A stretch of DNA of 64,000 bases. Origin: Eutypa lata. Taxonomy: Eukaryota; Ascomycota; Sordariomycetes; Xylariales; Diatrypaceae. The stretch lies in NCBI GenBank assembly GCA_022661535.1, contig JAKULF010000010.1:1178001-1242000 (forward strand). Reading direction: 5' to 3'. Position numbers and translations under genes: made by a program. Position 1 is the stretch's first letter. Each line of letters starts with the position of its first letter. This document shows, one piece after another, positions 11,609 to 21,683 of the stretch. Under the pieces are notes generated by a model. The model did not search any database. It was not told the DNA's origin and saw nothing but the letters and a program-made list of their open reading frames with translations.

Positions 11609-14600
11609 GAAGGATTTGGGGGGTCTTTTCAGCTGCTTTGAAGCTGATGCTTTAATTAGTTTAGCCAAATCCATCGATTCCGATCAATGCTTAAAATGTT
11701 GAAATGATTCTATGTATATAAGAGGAAAGCATTGCACTACATATTAAAAAAAACCCTTTGTAGCATTATTATATCGACGTATATGAAAACGCAGTTCTTA
11801 AGCAATAAAAGGTTTAATAATAATGTTAGATTTAGCAATTCGCAGATTAAATTTACGTATTTAAGGTGTCTAAAAGAAAAGAAACAAGCAATAGTTGTAG
11901 AGCTAAAAATACCCTTGAAATCAAAAGGAAGAAAGGAAAAAAAGGGATGGAAAGTGGAAAATGACAACAATAAGGCAATTAAATTTCAAATGGATATTGT
12001 GTCGAAACTATAGAGAAACACACAAGGTCATGTTACATACGCACAGGATCGAACTAGGTAGAGCCTTAAGAATATCTAGTAATCAAAAAGTAAATCTTTT
12101 ATAAAGAAAGATCAAGATAATCTTAGAGATTTATAAAAATAGCAAAAGCCCTGGTACCAGGATTGAACCCGGTACCGTCGAAAGGTCTTATTACTTTGTC
12201 CTCCTTGGTCAAGAGTATACAAGATAAGTTTTTCGGTGATCTCCGCTTCGGTGTGGTATATCCCAAGATTCCAAATGGATGACCCAAGACAATACCATTG
12301 TACCATCACGTATTAGCTTGTAAAACTTAGTTCTAATTATATCATTTACCCTTTCTACACGTTGTGCTTAAGTTAAGCCCGCTAGGTTGTCACTGTGGTA
12401 ATCATCTTAAGGAATCCATTATTGGCCTAGGTTATGTGCAATGTGTATTAATCATGAATTTGCGTGGCGACATTATCTGTGTAAAATTTCTCCTACTATT
12501 ATATCACTAGGAATTTTTCTTTTCAGCAAATAATTATTCTAATTGAACGGACCTGGAGATTTATAGTTCTAACTGCTGTCCACTACTCCCAACATCACCT
12601 TTAACGACCTTCCAAAAAGCAGGTCATGGACAGGTGGTAACTCTCTTATATGCCTATCCAAAGTTCAGCGGAACGCACCCCCGGAATGTACGGTTGGCTA
12701 TTCACGAGTGGTTATTCACGAGTGGTTCATGTTGGGCACATACTGCCCCCTATCTGCCCTTCTCTACTAGTCAGAGTGCTAATACCGTGGGTTTATAGCA
12801 CCTTCGCTTGCGCTTGCGGTAGAATAGCGGCGACCATCAAGCACTACAAATCGAACGATACTTACATACTATGTTTCGCCAGTATCGTTGTGGGCATACT
12901 CGGAGATGACTTGCACGTTCCTTGTATTATGTGTATCGACCGCGCCGGTAGCCTTCACTCACCTTTCAAAACCACTGAAGTTGTTAATTGGCCTTTCGGC
13001 GAAACAACCGGAGAATAGTGCTACATCTATTGCATAGCCAAGCATAAATCAATCAAATCCAGAGCCGAGGAGGACATATTACCGGAAGATCAACGAAATT
13101 TGGTGAAAACGGCATTCCTTTGAGGCGCTACGCTACAAAGAGTCCAGCATCAGAAACATCGAGACCAGAGACTAAAATAATACGTACAACTCATAACGCA
13201 GTTCAAGAGGATTACATAGGGCCCTACCAAGACGACGAGGGTTACAACCTTCGGCATCCTTGGACAATTCACCATTGATGATCTCTGGCTTAGTAGTGCT
13301 CATATCTATCCACTTCGTAGTTAGATTCGAGGGCCCTTTGGAAATACTTGCGTTATTTAAAGACTGAGGAAAGACAAGGCACAGAGCACATCAGTGGGTA
13401 ATTAATTTATTTCAAGTTTTGGCACGTGAAAAGGGGTAGACATGAAGGTCAAGACAGATCTACAGTCGGAGATGTTGTTGACTTCGGGTGGCTTGGAGAT
13501 TACCGCAGCTGAGGGGATATAGCAACAACACGGGTATGTGTTTCGGAATGACCCCCTAGACGAGAAGCGGGAAACTGATGGGAGGGCATTATGAATTCGT
13601 TCAGTGGTGCACGATGGTACATACCATTTACAAACTATTATGCAAGTGAACACAGATTATAGTTACGCAGATGAACTACATGTCTAGCTAGCCAAATTAG
13701 AAGAGAAGGCCATCACGAGCTGTGCCGCGTACGTGCATGGCTGGATTACTAAGTCCGAGCGTCACATTGGCCCCCAGTCAAGTCCCCTCGAGCCATTGGA
13801 TTATATTAATTACTTGCAGCAAGTTCCAGCCCATGGCAGCGCCCCCAGCCTGCCTACGATCAGGTTGTAACTATTTCAAATGAAATTGATCATGGAGGAA
13901 TCCTCGCCATCTCTTTAAGCTTAAAAACACGAGAAAGTTGGTTTAGTCATAGCATGTATATATATTTGTGTCTATATGGTATAGTTAGCCATGTCCTCTA
14001 TTTTCATCGTTAAGAGAATGTCCAATGGCTGCCTCGTCGAATGTTGCCATATCCAATCAAAGTAGCATTAGAAGGATTCCGAGCCCTCGTACATAATACA
14101 GCCTTGTAGGACCTTTTCCGCCCTCGGAAACATGCGAAAGGCCAGTGCTCGATGGTAAAGTAACACCAAAGTCTACAGCTACCCAGCCTATGATGTTGTT
14201 GTAGTAGGTAGTCGAGTGATTCAGAACGCCCCCGCCCCTCCTTTTCGCCCCCCCGCATATGCTGTGTGCTAAAATAGGAGCTCCGTGGCCGGGTCATATA
14301 GCTGCCGCAAGGAACAGAGAACGCCTTTGCTAGCTAAATTTGATTGCAGCTATATAAACCCACGTGGCGCGAATTCTTAACAGATTTGGTTGAGCATCTT
14401 TACCGATATTCATTAATACCAAGAGTAAGTATTAATAGGCCGAGTTTTGCTAACGATGTCTAAATGTCTAATTACACTATGTGATTATCGGTTTACTTTA
14501 GGGATACTATTGCTTCCCCGAAGGATTGCCAGGATTTTCATTGCGACATCAACTCGTCACATTGCATATATATGGGAGGCTCCAATACGTTCGTCATGTA

Positions 14601-14922
14601 GCATCGTATCTTACGTCTCCGCTTACATGGCCATATGGAAAATCATACACTGCAGACCAGGTAATTTAGCAAAGCTTACGCAGAGAGTTGCATGGTTTGT
14701 AATCTACTTTGCACCTTCTCCCATAGTTCGTAGTTGGCCAGGCCCTTTACAGCTCTTTCGTGCGAGGCTCAGTTTGACATTTCTTTTGATTTAGTATAAT
14801 ATAGTTCCCCCCCTTGTAGTTTCTAGGAACTACAGTATCGTCCCCTTAATTATACGTGTTATAACTTATGCCTGATTCCCTGGCCACTTACCTCATCACA
14901 ACTATAAACACAGATATTCAGT
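11609..14922. other. AT-rich gene-poor stretch
   Basis: About 3.3 kb without a supported gene. 11730-12060 is very A-rich on the plus strand. Open frames at 12650-13018 and 14447-14794 (+) and 14010-14297 (-) carry no recognisable motif and show no splice or codon pattern of a gene. A tRNA-like fragment lies at 12150-12310 and is listed separately. Confidence 0.5.
12150..12310 (-). other. tRNA-derived fragment or SINE-like element
   Basis: On the minus strand TGGTACAATGG (near 12303-12293) fits an RNA polymerase III A box. GGGTTCAATCC (near 12167-12157) fits a B box and sits inside a 9 bp hairpin with arms GGTACCGGG and CCTGGTACC. The boxes are about 135 bp apart, too far for an ordinary tRNA, and I cannot pair an acceptor stem. 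A tRNA-derived short interspersed element or a decayed tRNA fits best; a chance match is possible. Confidence 0.3.
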
Positions 14923-16460
14923 ATGGAGTTCGGCCGGGTTTCCTACCTTTCCCATTTTGAGCGAGCGGAAAGTCTAGACGGGCCTGCGCTCGCTCCACCT
15001 CCGGGCGTGGTATCCAACTTCGAGAATCCACCAAACAACAATCCTTTAGCCTATGCTACTCTCGCCATCAGCCTGGTCTTTTCGTCTCTATTCCTTCTTG
15101 CTCGCGCTTATTCCAAAATATTCTGTATGAAAAGAGTTCAGATAGAAGATTGTGAGCTTCCAAGACCATCATCACCAACATAGTTCGAAAACTTAATAGT
15201 ATACTCGGCTAACTAACGATGTTTCCCTCAATATAGACTTGGCGGTGATCAGCTTCGTGTGTTACCGCTCGCTCTCGTTGCTGTGTCTGCAATAGCTCCT
15301 AATAATAGCTTGCTTAGGGACCATATGTCGGGTACACTTATTACTTGTATCAGTGGATCAAGATGCCAGGTCTGTTTGTCCACCTGTGGGATATCCAGAT
15401 CAAAGATGTACCTACATTCCTATATGTACGGCATATTATACACGTTCCCGCCTATGTATGAACTATGCTGATGATTACTTGCCAGCCTGCATATGTTGGC
15501 TGGATACTTTACTCCGTCAACATGTTATTTGTGAAAGCCTCTATCTTAATAGAATGGTCTCGTATATTCGTCCCACGTGGAACGCGGAATGCCTTCTTTT
15601 GGACATGCCAAGCGCTATTGCTATGCAACATCCTATATTATACCGCTATCATCATTGCGGAGAACCTGACCTGTATCCCCCGTCAAAGGATCTGGGACCC
15701 GACCATCACAGGTGGCAAATGTATCAGCGCGAAGAACCAACTGGTGTCATCCTCCGTTATCAACGTTATGTCAGATCTCATGATTCTAGCGCTGCCTCAG
15801 AAAATTGTATGGAAGCTGCAGTTATCGAAGAGGAAGAAGCTAGGTGTTTCGTTAATATTTGCTATCGGTATCTTGTACGGCAAACCTATTTATCACTTCA
15901 GTTATATCTCCCCTTATACGTCACAAAGCTAATAGCGCTATCGCAGTACTACTGTTTGTGCATGCTTTCGACTAGCTAGCTCAATTCAATACGCATATTC
16001 CGGGGACTCAGCATATACTTTGGCACCAGTCTCGTTATGGGCTCTAGGTGAAATGACTTGCGCGATCATTGTGTCGTGTGTGCCTGCTGTCCCTAAGGCC
16101 TTCACTGGAACAGGATGGGTCGTCAGGCTACCGGAGACGTTAAGGCGATGGGCCAGATTGTTAACAGTGAGGTCAGAGATCCCTTCTAGATCTTCGTGGC
16201 CGCCGCCAAGTCTCCAGCTCTCGGACTCTAGGAAGGGTGTGTATAGAAAGCTTAACGAAAATGGTACCCCTCGAAAACATCTCCTTCCTACGAGCGGCAT
16301 AACTATTGATGCGCCTGCACAAGCACAAGTCGCAAGCAGAGGGGAATCTAGGATTATACGCACAACACATTTCACGGCTCAAGAAGAATTCATCGACATC
16401 CATCCAGAGAGCAACGAATTTAACCTTCAACACCCGTGGACTTCCAATATTCGAAATTAG
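14923..16460 (+). CDS. PTH11-like/rhodopsin-type integral membrane receptor
   Basis: Resembles the large fungal family of seven-helix proteins related to PTH11 of rice blast, thought to sense surface or chemical cues. The clear exon edges are 14923-15151, start at 15237, end at 15425, 15486-15874 and 15947-16460. If 15257-15353 is removed as one GTGTGT...CAG intron, the whole reads as 407 aa in frame. Helices: LAYATLAISLVFSSLFLLAR, AYVGWILYSVNMLFVKASIL, FFWTCQALLLCNILYYTAII, SSVINVMSDLMILALPQ, GVSLIFAIGIFTTVCACFRL and APVSLWALGEMTCAIIVSCV. GLFVHLWDIQ matches the family's HQWD-type loop. The second helix is missing from this intact-frame model; see findings. The hydrophilic tail (about 130 aa) is cytosolic. 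It could be a functional receptor with an unusual exon or a pseudogene. Confidence 0.7.
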
Positions 16461-16702
16461 TCAAATTATAGTGCGTGGCTTTTCGTGTAATGAAAGAGTA
16501 TCACACCAGGGTGTGAAGGTAGACGGCTCTCTTATGTCAACGAGGGACGCATATGGGCGGAGGGGGGTTGCCTCCTTGAACCCCTTTCAGAAAGTTCTAT
16601 AATAAGAAGGTTATTGAAGACCATACAAGTTTGTCTCATGGTATTTTTCGGAATAAGGTTACTGTCAATTGGAATTACAAATATATTTCTTGACATATAC
16701 AT
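16461..16702. terminator. Convergent 3' ends of receptor and transporter genes
   Basis: The 242 bp between two convergent stop codons must hold both 3' UTRs and polyadenylation sites. AATAAG occurs near 16602 and 16652; no further structure is seen. Confidence 0.35.
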
Positions 16703-18136
16703 TTATTCATTGATTGACTCTTCGTTCTGTTCCTCCAATGGAGTAGCAGGTGATAGTCTCGGGAACGAGATCCATAGTAAGAGAGTTATTACGAGTTGGG
16801 CAAAGATAACCACTTGAAACACCTGGATACCGAGTGCCTGCGCCAATGCTCCAAGACCAAAAGGTAACAACGCGCCACCAATTTGGCCTACTAACGCCAC
16901 GAACGATACACCGGCCACATGTAAATCCTTTGGTAGGAGCCGGGTCACCATGACAAGACCGGAAGGGTACAGTGGTCCGAAGCAAAACCCGACGACTGCG
17001 ATCATGATGGATGAGACGACGGGGACTTCGATGACGTAAAACAGTACGCCGGCCGCAATGGCAGCGAGGAGGTAGACGATATTTGCTAGTCGTATGCCCA
17101 CCTTGTCTGTTACGTAGCCCAAGACGAATCGTCCGGCAGCCATGGCAATCCAGAAGAAGGATGAACTTATGCTGGCCAAGTATGGCGATGCGTGGCGGAC
17201 CCTTGTCATGAAGACCACGATCCAGCCAGAGATCGAGTATTCGGTGCCAACGTAGGCTAGGTAGTAGGCGGCACAGACCCACGTCACGCGATATTTGAAC
17301 ATAGCAGTTGTGTCAACAGCTGCATCTCGGGAAATCTCGCCGTGTTTGTCCTCACGGTACCTGGCCGCGTCCTCTAATCGGAAGGCAGAAAACAAACCTA
17401 CAGCTTCCACTACACAAGCTGCGAGCTAGTATACGTGTCAATCAAGAGACTCGGAAAAGAAGTATGACCAAGGCGGATGGATGCCTACCAAGACGTAATA
17501 CCACGCATACCAGGGAGTGTGGCCCTCAGAGAACATCGTGCTCATAAGGACGGGTGCGGCGGCAGCTCCGATTGAAAATGGACCATGTAAAAGACCCTGC
17601 ACCGTATTTGCCAACTTTAAACCGCCAGCCCAAGCACATAAAGAGCCATCAAGGAGGCCGGAACCGGCTGCACCCACTGCCATAGCAATGACGAATATGG
17701 GGAAGGGCGGATGTAGGGCTGCAACAGCAGTGCACACGATGTGGCAAAGAGGACCGATGCCGGCTATCCCCCGTTGACCAAGTTTCAGGTGAATGAGGCC
17801 GTTAAGATAAGCTGCTGCGAGATATCCCACGGGCCAAACGAGAAAGACGAAGGAGACTCCTAGGTCAGACAGTTGATAATAGGCTTCGAGATGGGGGATC
17901 AAGACGCCGGTAGTTGCTACGAACAAGCCGAGAACGATGAAAGAAAACATTGCCGCTGGAACTTTGAAAAGCAAGCCGGCCTGGGAGGGAGATACCGCGG
18001 TACCTGATGCCGACGATCCATCATCACTACAAGGCCGTTGCACCGAGACAGTATTGGACATAGAATGGCTTGAAAGTCCGTTCCGGAGGAGCGGCTCCGT
18101 CTCATCGCTTAGCTGCGATGATGCAGGCTGAGACAT
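16703..18136 (-). CDS. MFS transporter, sugar/fucose-permease-like (FHS-type) group
   Basis: Predicted twelve-helix transporter of unknown substrate. ATG at 18136; a hydrophilic N-terminus (about 60 aa, Ser rich) precedes the first helix VPAAMFSFIVLGLFVATTGV. The last segments are GGALLPFGLGALAQALG and VVIFAQLVITLLLWISFPRL. Transcription is convergent with the receptor gene. The exon junction is odd. The first exon reads to YYVLV and the second resumes at CVVEAVGLFSAFRLEDAAR, but no GT donor connects them in phase. A GC donor at 17484 (GTAG|GCATCC) with AG at 17419 gives YYVLVACVVEAVG in frame and a total of 455 aa; otherwise a one-base frameshift is needed. The charged central loop (YREDKHGEISRDAAVD) marks the boundary of the two six-helix halves. 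Confidence 0.82.
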
Positions 18137-18764
18137 GGCTTCATATCATGACGGACTGCGGGAACGAACAATCGGAAGTAAAGATGAATGTTAAAGATAC
18201 GTTTCCAATGGTGGGGAGCCTGCCAAGGCGGAAACTATAGTTATACCAGGTACCTTGGTATGTACGTAGTAGTACTACAATAGGTAAGCTAACATTTACC
18301 TATAGTAAGGAAGCCTAATAAAAAATGAAAATAAAATAATAATCAATTCAATACCTAGGTACCTAGGTAGTTGAAGTAAAAATTACTAGTTAATTCTTAC
18401 ATTGAATAGGTATTTAAATCGCTTGTACGAAGTACTGATTGTACTACTTCCCTTTCTGGTTAGTACGGAGCGCCACACCTTAGTCTGTACTCAATACTGT
18501 TACCTCCCCCTTTAGTGCATATGTAATGCCTTAGGCACTAGTTAGATACCCTTTCTCAATACTTTTGCGCCACAATCCGACCACAAAAAAAATTCTGCGC
18601 CACAACACCATTCTGGACCACAACACCAAAGCACCAATTTGCACGGCCACATTTGCAATCAATTGCTTCGGTTGCGCCACACCCCTAGTCAACTACTCTA
18701 CTACGCCACACAGTAATCAATTACTCTCTACTGCGCCACCCCCTTACATCAATTCAACGCCACG
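18137..18764. promoter_or_regulatory. Divergent intergenic region with CGCCAC repeat leader
   Basis: Lies between the divergent starts of the MFS transporter and the zinc-finger gene. The left part is AT-rich with several TAGGTA/GTACTA motifs. The right part (18567-18763) carries six copies of (G/A)CGCCAC, detailed in the next entry. Confidence 0.5.
18567..18763 (+). repeat. Six-copy (G/A)CGCCAC leader repeat
   Basis: Copies of GCGCCAC or ACGCCAC occur at about 18567, 18597, 18674, 18703, 18733 and 18757; the last ends just before the ATG of the zinc-finger gene. The third to sixth belong to an imperfect 25-30 bp tandem unit: TCAA(C/T)TACTCTACT followed by (G/A)CGCCACA. Related GGACCACAACACC segments lie between. 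Spacing is near 30 bp. It may be a 5' leader, a factor-binding array or a decayed minisatellite. Confidence 0.7.
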
Positions 18765-19190
18765 ATGCCCAGAATTCGCAAGACCCAGCCTGGACCCAAG
18801 CGTTCCCTTGCCCTCACCGACGCTGAGGCCAAGGCGAGACAGGGCCGACTGATCCAGGAGGGCACGAAATTCCAGTGCGGCATTGGCAAATGCAAGGACA
18901 AGACCACCAGAATCAAGAACACGAAGAGGGATGTCAGCTCTCACATCACCAAGCTCCACGCCAAGGAGCTGAAGGGCGTGAACTCCTCCTACCAGAATCG
19001 CCTCCAGTGCGTGAAGCCCGGTCTCGCGAAGCTGTGCTGCCCTACCTGCCGGGGCCTCTCCGAGAGTGACTCCAGACTGGACGGCCACCGACGTCGCCAC
19101 CACGAGTACAAGTCTCCTCCTGAGGCTAAGGTGCCCAAGGCCTTCAAGTCGTCTGCTAAGCCCGAGGTGCCCAAGGCGCCTGAGGTCTAA
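18765..19190 (+). CDS. Short two-finger C2H2-type zinc-finger protein
   Basis: Uninterrupted 141 aa frame starting at the ATG that follows the CGCCAC repeats. I do not recognise the family. The second finger is canonical: C92-x2-C95-x12-H108-x3-H112. The first is looser: C38-x4-C43-x16-H60-x4-H65. The N-terminus is basic (MPRIRKTQPGPKRS). The C-terminus repeats short Lys/Pro modules (PEAKVPKAFKSSAKPEVPKA). The frame is clearly richer in G and C than its AT-rich surroundings. The stop is followed at once by GTATTT and, about 70 bp later, by CTAACTAATACTCTTGGAAATAG, cut here to its parts: branch-like CTAACTAAT and acceptor ATAG. That suggests an intron in the 3' UTR or an extension read only in an unspliced form. 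A nucleic-acid-binding role is inference. Confidence 0.6.
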   Translation: MPRIRKTQPGPKRSLALTDAEAKARQGRLIQEGTKFQCGIGKCKDKTTRIKNTKRDVSSHITKLHAKELKGVNSSYQNRLQCVKPGLAKLCCPTCRGLSESDSRLDGHRRRHHEYKSPPEAKVPKAFKSSAKPEVPKAPEV

Positions 19191-21683
19191 AGGTATTTAA
19201 ATCTTCCTTTTTTTGTTGTTGTGATAATCCATGTTAATGAACGTCTACTAACTAATACTCTTGGAAATAGGCAGCGTGAGGCCGCTTACCTACCCGAAGT
19301 CGTCAAAGGATATCATGGAATGGCAGTGATGGAATGGCTAGGGAAAGGAATTTTAACGAGGACATAGTCCTGCGTTACCATGTACACTATGAGAAAAGCC
19401 AGTGAGCCGGGAGACAAGGAAAACCTATAGCATGATCATAGGCCTTTTACATCCCCAATAAAAAAGCGTTAGTGCCTACGTATTCAGTGTCCTGAAGAAT
19501 CAGAATTTCGACGTGTAGGTTCTTCCCGTGAAGAACAAGTGACTAATGACACTCTCTAACACTGATGTCAACAAAGAGGAGCGAGTGTCTTCTAAAGCCT
19601 CCAGAGAGCCATATGTGAACAGAAAGCCTATTAACCCAGTAGTCCTAGCATCCATTGTGTTCCTACAATAATGTTGAAAGTTTAGGGACGGAAAATGAGA
19701 GTCAGGTAAGTAGCTGAGAAGCCGTCAGTATTGCTAGAAACTAAATTAGTCAACCCGTCACTAGAATTAGCACAGCAGCAATATTCAGGACCCTTGGAAT
19801 GTTTCAACGCCTTAACTACAGGATCTATTATTATCTCTACTTCGGATTAGTGGTTAGTATCAGCGTACTTGTACTTGGGCTAAAGTAAACGGTTTATCTC
19901 GCGTGACTCTGTGTCAAGTGGCGATTTGTTCAGTCGAGGTGGCTTTAGCAACAATCAGTGCTTCAGAGATCGTTTGGTTTCCTTAATAAATTTTCTTAAC
20001 ATTAAAGCTAGATTGTTACTTGCACTTTCATATCATTATTAGTTATATTATGTAGTTTAAGGCCTTTACAGCAGATCATGTTCATCAAGTATTACTGTAA
20101 ATGTCACAATGCTATTTTTGTTCCTATGGTTACTCACTTATCTAGCCTATCAGATACTTGAATTTGTAGCTTTGTGTTTATCTCACTTACTGATAGGTAT
20201 CTTTGCTCTAACAAAGAGGAAAACAAGCTATTCCGGCGTGATAAGCCTGTAGGACTTTATCTTAGATGAAATGTAATTTCTGGGGCAACCACAGAGAATA
20301 CTAAGTCAGCAAATATTTATTAAATTTGCCTGGCCCTTTGTCACATCCTCCCAGCAGAGGTAGAGGTTCCCTAGTAGAGCAACTAAGCAATTTAATAAGG
20401 GCTATTGCTTAGCCATTCGTTTTCCATCTTGATGGTAATATACCTTAACGTAAACAATATCACACGATACTAATATTGATTCAAGGGCAATGGGATAACG
20501 TAGACGAACCGATATGGTATTTGATGGAAGAAAATTATAGGATTGTCTCTTCTGTGTACCTTCCATCACAAACATTTGCCCACTCCCTAGAGTGAGTACC
20601 CTCAAATGTGCTCTACAAATGAATACAAAAAGCCAGTAATTATACGGCAGTTTCGATACTCATCTAGCTAGCAGATGAAGTAACGAATTAGATGATCCGA
20701 TCTCCAGAAACCGGTATACCAGTGCAGTTTAGTGTGAGAGATCACTCAATAAGATCAACCTATTAATAACAGAAAACAAGAAACAAACAAAGGGAGAAAG
20801 GAAAGGCGAAGCAGCATCAAGATAAGCCCTTTGATTACCATACGCTAGTTACTTTGTCGACAACATGGGTTAATATCATCATGTTGGATCGGTATATGGT
20901 TTAGATAGACAGAGTTTGGCATTCTGTCTGACATCAATCTGTCCTCCTGCAAGGTTTCTGCCTTTGCACACGACAGAGGCTTTTTCGCTTCAGCACCTAG
21001 ATCTCGCGTATCAAGGCAAACACGGCATCCCCTCCAACGCCACGTACGCGATAGCCTCGTAGTTAATGATCTGTCAAAGAACCAAAGCGGTCTAGATCTC
21101 CAATTATCTCACAATATACTCGGCTCAAAGTAGATGCTGTTACCTGATGAAACACCAGACTGTCATTATAAGCCATAACCAGAAGGGTCACTCCAAAGAC
21201 CTGCCTAAAGTGAGACATCGTAATTACAAATGCTCCTCCTGGTTCAGATTTATATTAATAGCTCAAGAGAAACCACCATAGCATTCCATCATAGCTTTCA
21301 CGAGACTTCCAAAGACACCAACACCAAGAATGCAACAACATGATTATCAGGGACGATTAGGATAAGATTCCCATTCTGCTTTTTCGAAACAGCCATGTCT
21401 GTCTGTCTACTCTGCTAGTCAGTCTACTTTCAATCTATACCACTTTCACAGTTAGCCGCCAACCGAACCAACCAACCAACCAAACCTCAATACTCATGTT
21501 GTATTCGCCCATAAACCTCCATTCTACCCAGTCAATTGACAACATTACCAGGAAACCGACACAGCCCTTCAAACCCATGGTATCTGTATCTCATCGCAAT
21601 TCTTGACCTAGAGACACCCGGAGATCCAGCAACCTCCCGACCGCATAGTAACCCTGCTGACGTTTAGCTAATACAGGACCTTC
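19191..21683. other. Intergenic, no gene recognised
   Basis: About 2.5 kb between convergent genes. Only short AT-rich frames are present. A CCAA tandem (AACCAACCAACCAACC) lies near 21468-21483. The right end must hold the 3' UTR of the RhoGAP gene. Confidence 0.5.

Noticed and set aside
12650..13018. 122-codon plus-strand frame
   Set aside because: No family resemblance, no splice partners and no start context; composition like non-coding flanks.
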